In this document: piece by piece, positions 33,112 to 35,507 of the stretch
Layout: each line of letters begins with the position of its first letter
Position numbering within the stretch: the stretch's first letter is position 1
Source: Oscillospiraceae bacterium
GTDB taxonomy: Bacteria; Bacillota; Clostridia; Oscillospirales; Ruminococcaceae
NCBI GenBank assembly: GCA_017848115.1
Contig: JAGAKZ010000008.1
Coordinates: 1-35,507, forward strand
Direction of reading: 5' to 3'
DNA length: 35,507 bases
Made by a program: the position numbers and the translations under genes
The notes under the pieces: model-generated
Databases searched by the model: none
Told to the model about the DNA's origin: nothing
What the model saw: only the letters and a program-made list of their open reading frames with translations

Positions 33112-33738
33112 TTATAAACTATATTCATATATCTCAAAAGGAGTCCATATCACAAATTCGCCTTGCCCTTGAATCAAATCACAAAACAATTTTGTTTCTT
33201 CATATGTATTTTGAACTAATCCAGTTCTACAATCTATTACGTATTTATCACCAAATTGATTTTCGATTACCTCATTTAATGAATCTGCAATATAACTACC
33301 AAATGAGAAATAGCCCTTTCCCATATGTTCACATCCAAGTATGTCACAACCAATAATACTCCTCAGTATAGTACAATCCTGAGCTGACGGTACTGTCTCA
33401 AAAGTCCCTTCTCTTTCAAATTCATCAAAAATCAGAGAATCAGTAAATAAACCTACAATTCTATATTGGCTTACATTTTTAAGATAGTGAAAAACTCTTT
33501 TCACATCTTCAAAACAGCAGAATCGAACATCGGTTGTCATTCGCTTGTTTTCAAATAAATCAGAAACTAAATCACAAAATTCTGAAAATTCATTGTCATT
33601 TAATTGCAAATAATTCTGATATTGTATCCTGTCACTTCGAGGATAATTTATCCAAAAACATTTCGTTAAGTCAGGGAATTTTTCACTCATCCCATCTTCG
33701 CTTACTGAGAGGATATGACTTGTTTTTAGAGTCACCAT
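33112..33738 (-). CDS. Unrecognised 208-residue protein of the accessory island
   Basis: No family recognised. It is soluble and acidic, with mixed helix and strand: YLQLNDNEFSEFCDLVSDLF, KRVFHYLKNVSQYRIVGLFT and GEFVIWTPFEIYEYSL. Several Cys are scattered in the second half (DCTILRSIIGCDILGCEH). No signal peptide or membrane segment. The ribosome site is weak. It is placed between a SUKH-like gene and a GNAT gene, so an immunity-type or stand-alone accessory function is possible, but nothing in the sequence proves it. Confidence 0.65.
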   Translation of the reverse strand: MVTLKTSHILSVSEDGMSEKFPDLTKCFWINYPRSDRIQYQNYLQLNDNEFSEFCDLVSDLFENKRMTTDVRFCCFEDVKRVFHYLKNVSQYRIVGLFTDSLIFDEFEREGTFETVPSAQDCTILRSIIGCDILGCEHMGKGYFSFGSYIADSLNEVIENQFGDKYVIDCRTGLVQNTYEETKLFCDLIQGQGEFVIWTPFEIYEYSL

Positions 33739-33829
33739 TCAGGTTTTATTAAAGGCTTTACTATATAATATCCAAAGCATTTCATACTAATTTACCACCA
33801 TAAATTCTTATTCATCAATCAATTTTATT

Positions 33830-34312
33830 TCAATATCCATACTTATTATTAAAATCATCTTCCCACCCTTCATCAAGATAGTCTGAATACTCACATTCAC
33901 CGTCATATATAATCTCGTACAATAATTCTTCAACGCTGTCAAATTCAGTTTCTTCCATTAAGCTATCAAAAAAGAAACAGGCTGTACCCGTATCACGTTT
34001 GATATAATATTGTGATTCAGTACCCATATTGCATCCCACGATAATAATATCATCTTTTTCCTCCATACATCCTAACTCCGGGAAACACATACTAATAGTG
34101 TTGTTAAATAAATTGCAACCAGATGTCAATAAAAGCCAACTTTTATACTGGTGTGGTAATTCGGTGTTATTCTCCTTTTCCCATTGTTCGATTTTTTCTA
34201 ATGTTGCAGGTTCATCAAATTCAGAGTCGCAATCTTCTGAAACATAAGAACAAAAATTCTTATAAAATTCAAAAGTTTCTTTTATACATTCATCAATAAT
34301 AAATTCAGCCAT
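33830..34312 (-). CDS. SMI1/KNR4 (SUKH) family immunity-type protein
   Basis: The protein has 160 residues from ATG at 34312, preceded by AGGAG; an upstream ATG at 34330 lacks a site. The SUKH core is clear: EPATLEKIEQWEKENNTELP, HQYKSWLLLTSGCNLFN and DDIIIVGCNMGTESQYYIKR, with an acidic tail (ECEYSDYLDEGWEDDFNNKY). In characterised cases these bind and neutralise nuclease or other toxins of polymorphic-toxin systems, inside the producer. No toxin is in the window; orphan immunity genes of this kind are common in Firmicutes. Confidence 0.88.
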   Translation of the reverse strand: MAEFIIDECIKETFEFYKNFCSYVSEDCDSEFDEPATLEKIEQWEKENNTELPHQYKSWLLLTSGCNLFNNTISMCFPELGCMEEKDDIIIVGCNMGTESQYYIKRDTGTACFFFDSLMEETEFDSVEELLYEIIYDGECEYSDYLDEGWEDDFNNKYGY

Positions 34313-34345
34313 AATAAGTTCTCCTAACATATAATCTTTACTATT

Positions 34346-34540
34346 TTATATTGTATATATAACAGTTATCGCAATCAGAACAAAATTAACACTGATTGAA
34401 ATGATTACAGATTTGCATTTATACTTTCTGATTTTTCTTACAATTAGCAGAGTTACAGAAACGATAAGTCCTGATATCAACAAAAACAAGAAAAATATTA
34501 TTCCAATATCAAAATACAACGGACTAACTTTCCAAATCAC
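34346..34540 (-). CDS. Two-TM miniprotein (copy 2), start codon lost
   Basis: The reading frame matches copy 1 except for six or seven residues: SPLYFDIGIIFFLFLLISGL, then VRKIRKYKCKSVIISISVNF. The ATG of copy 1 is GTT here (ATGAGTCCG to GTTAGTCCG). The only in-frame start left is the GTG at 34538-34540, which lies inside the AGAGGTG ribosome site. Translation is therefore doubtful, although the membrane segments are intact. It could be a decaying duplicate. Confidence 0.45.
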   Translation of the reverse strand: MIWKVSPLYFDIGIIFFLFLLISGLIVSVTLLIVRKIRKYKCKSVIISISVNFVLIAITVIYTI

Positions 34541-34544
34541 CTCT
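34361..34544 (+). repeat. 184-bp direct repeat, copy 2
   Basis: Partner of 31917-32100; the identity ends abruptly on both sides, as expected for duplication by recombination or insertion. Confidence 0.9.
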
Positions 34545-34571
34545 AACTCTTCTCAAAGTCTGCGATTTAGC

Positions 34572-34886
34572 CTATATAGGATATACCTTACTGCAACATT
34601 CAAGTTCTGCGGATTCATCTTCTGATATAAATATATCGGATATCTTCGACAAGTCATTCTCTAATATAATTTCTGTTGTTATTAACTGAATCACTTTTCC
34701 TACATTATTTTTTGCATCATCTGTTTCCAGCCATATCCCCAATTCATTATTTGAAATATAATCATATCCATTATCTCTAATTAACCCATTAGAATACTCT
34801 TCAATTCGGTCTGGTAAAACATAACGAATATCCAAATCGGGATTGTTCATCTTTTTTGAATCTAAAACAATAATTATTGTTTGCAT
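34572..34886 (-). CDS. Small immunity-like protein (unrecognised family)
   Basis: The protein has 104 residues from ATG at 34886 (GGAGG 10 nt upstream; a TTG two codons earlier is closer). It begins MQTIIIVLDSKKMNNPDLDI and continues RYVLPDRIEEYSNG, NELGIWLETDDAKNNVGKV, ending SDIFISEDESAELECCSKVY. Strands and helices alternate, and the protein is acidic. Similar short proteins occur as single genes near toxin-immunity loci in Firmicutes as far as I recall, but I cannot name the family. Confidence 0.65.
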   Translation of the reverse strand: MQTIIIVLDSKKMNNPDLDIRYVLPDRIEEYSNGLIRDNGYDYISNNELGIWLETDDAKNNVGKVIQLITTEIILENDLSKISDIFISEDESAELECCSKVYPI

Positions 34887-34943
34887 AATCAAATTTCCTC
34901 CGTCAACTTCAAATTTTCATCTCTTCGACATATTGGAATTTGT

Positions 34944-35372
34944 CTATCGGCTCCAAGCCATAACCAACTCTTTTTCGTTGGTATTATCATCCGTGTTTTC
35001 TGATTGAACTACAAATTGTTCTCTCTGATAAAATTGAATTGCACGGATATTCTTATTATAAACGCTCAAATACATATTGGATTTAATGCCTTTTGCATAA
35101 TTCAATAGTTGTTTCCCAATGCCTTTCGACTGCATATCTTCTTTTACGAATAATCCCGCAATATAATTATCTGTCAATCCAATAAAGCCTTCTATTTCTT
35201 TTGTGCCATTGTTTTCATACACATATATTTCTGCTTGTGGAAGAATCTTTTTTACCATATCATAATTATCCATCCAATAGTGCTTTGATATGAAACTATG
35301 TGCTTTAATGTTTATATCAAGCCATATCTGCATAACAGCAGATAAATCATTTTCCTTGACTGCTCTTATCAC
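34944..35372 (-). CDS. GNAT family N-acetyltransferase (YiaC-like)
   Basis: This 142-residue GNAT domain has MIRAVKENDLSAVMQIWLDI, GFIGLTDNYIAGLFVKEDMQ, then the acetyl-CoA motif QSKGIGKQLL and LSVYNKNIRAIQFYQREQFV. The closest known family is the YiaC/YjaB type, which acetylates protein lysines in some bacteria. GTG start with AGAGG upstream. The C-terminus reads ELVMAWSR. Confidence 0.87.
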   Translation of the reverse strand: MIRAVKENDLSAVMQIWLDINIKAHSFISKHYWMDNYDMVKKILPQAEIYVYENNGTKEIEGFIGLTDNYIAGLFVKEDMQSKGIGKQLLNYAKGIKSNMYLSVYNKNIRAIQFYQREQFVVQSENTDDNTNEKELVMAWSR

Positions 35373-35402
35373 AATATAACCTCTACAAATTTGAATTTAC
35401 AG

Positions 35403-35507
35403 TTATCTATACTCATTTGGAATTTCGATATGAAATGTCTCACACAATAGCTTCACATCATGTACATCATTTTCATCAAATTCATATCCCAAATGGAACA
35501 TTACTTG
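35403..35507 (-). CDS. C-terminal end of an unrecognised protein (5' part outside window)
   Basis: The minus-strand frame is open from the window edge for 34 codons (VMFHLGYEFDENDVHDVKLL and then CETFHIEIPNEYR) and stops with TAA at 35403-35405. The residues are typical coding composition and end 30 bp before the GNAT start. Too short for a family call. Confidence 0.5.
   Translation of the reverse strand, partial: QVMFHLGYEFDENDVHDVKLLCETFHIEIPNEYR

Noticed and set aside
31917-34544. Insertion sequence defined by the 184-bp repeats
   Set aside because: The repeats hold a miniprotein gene, no transposase is between them, and no terminal inverted repeats or target duplications are visible.
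32636-35430. Integron-like cassette array with attC sites
   Set aside because: No imperfect palindromes with GTT core sites between genes and no integrase gene; only a short AT-rich motif recurs.

Overview
The window comes from a low-GC Firmicute, most likely a Ruminococcus-type member of the Oscillospiraceae. The evidence is the AT-rich sequence with strong AGGAGG-type ribosome sites, a secreted GH25 lysozyme that ends in a dockerin module (typical of cellulosome-forming Ruminococcus), an [FeFe]-hydrogenase-like sensory cluster, Agr-type peptide signalling, and two selfish PD-(D/E)XK nuclease families common in this group. The assignment is from gene content only. No rRNA, tRNA or CRISPR array was seen.

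Layout. 1-633: 5' part of an Rpn/PDDEXK transposase-like nuclease, cut by the window edge. 761-4823 (minus): a short-chain dehydrogenase and a very large lipoprotein that joins a propeller-like region to a sugar-type solute-binding domain. 5091-8732 (plus): a six-gene operon, DRTGG / anti-sigma-like ATPase / [FeFe]-hydrogenase-like protein / DRTGG / PHP / anti-sigma-like ATPase, probably a redox- or H2-sensing relay. 8776-14266 (minus): a housekeeping operon, thyX / DUF2156 / DJ-1 / 5-formyl-THF cyclo-ligase / mltG / U32 tRNA-hydroxylation protein.

14480-19491 is the most interesting part. It is a complete Agr-like quorum-sensing locus: LytTR response regulator, GHKL sensor kinase, AgrB processing protease and a 58-residue AgrD pro-peptide at 19246-19422. 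Three promoters share one module: two LytTR-type direct repeats 21 bp apart, then 7 bp, then a -35 box. One drives agrBD. The other two drive genes on the opposite strand: a cysteine-rich two-repeat protein resembling the MVL mannan-binding lectins (15709-16068) and an unrecognised 140-residue protein (14480-14902). The two target promoters are near-identical over 60 bp. My reading is a compact autoinducing circuit with a private regulon of a lectin and an unknown protein. A decayed group II intron 3' end lies between the two target genes.

19490-28576: the GH25-SH3-dockerin lysozyme, a class I aminotransferase (AAT type Ic), an FkbM-type methyltransferase, a PH-domain protein, a dCache-HAMP-GGDEF diguanylate cyclase, an S66 LD-carboxypeptidase and an AAA-ATPase-like/PDDEXK_9 protein. 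28795-35507: a run of short, low-GC, minus-strand accessory genes, including two SUKH/SMI1-KNR4-like immunity genes, two GNAT acetyltransferases, a VOC protein, an Asp/Glu racemase, a DUF3592-like membrane protein, several unrecognised proteins and a recently duplicated two-TM miniprotein gene. This looks like an immunity/accessory island that continues past the right edge.
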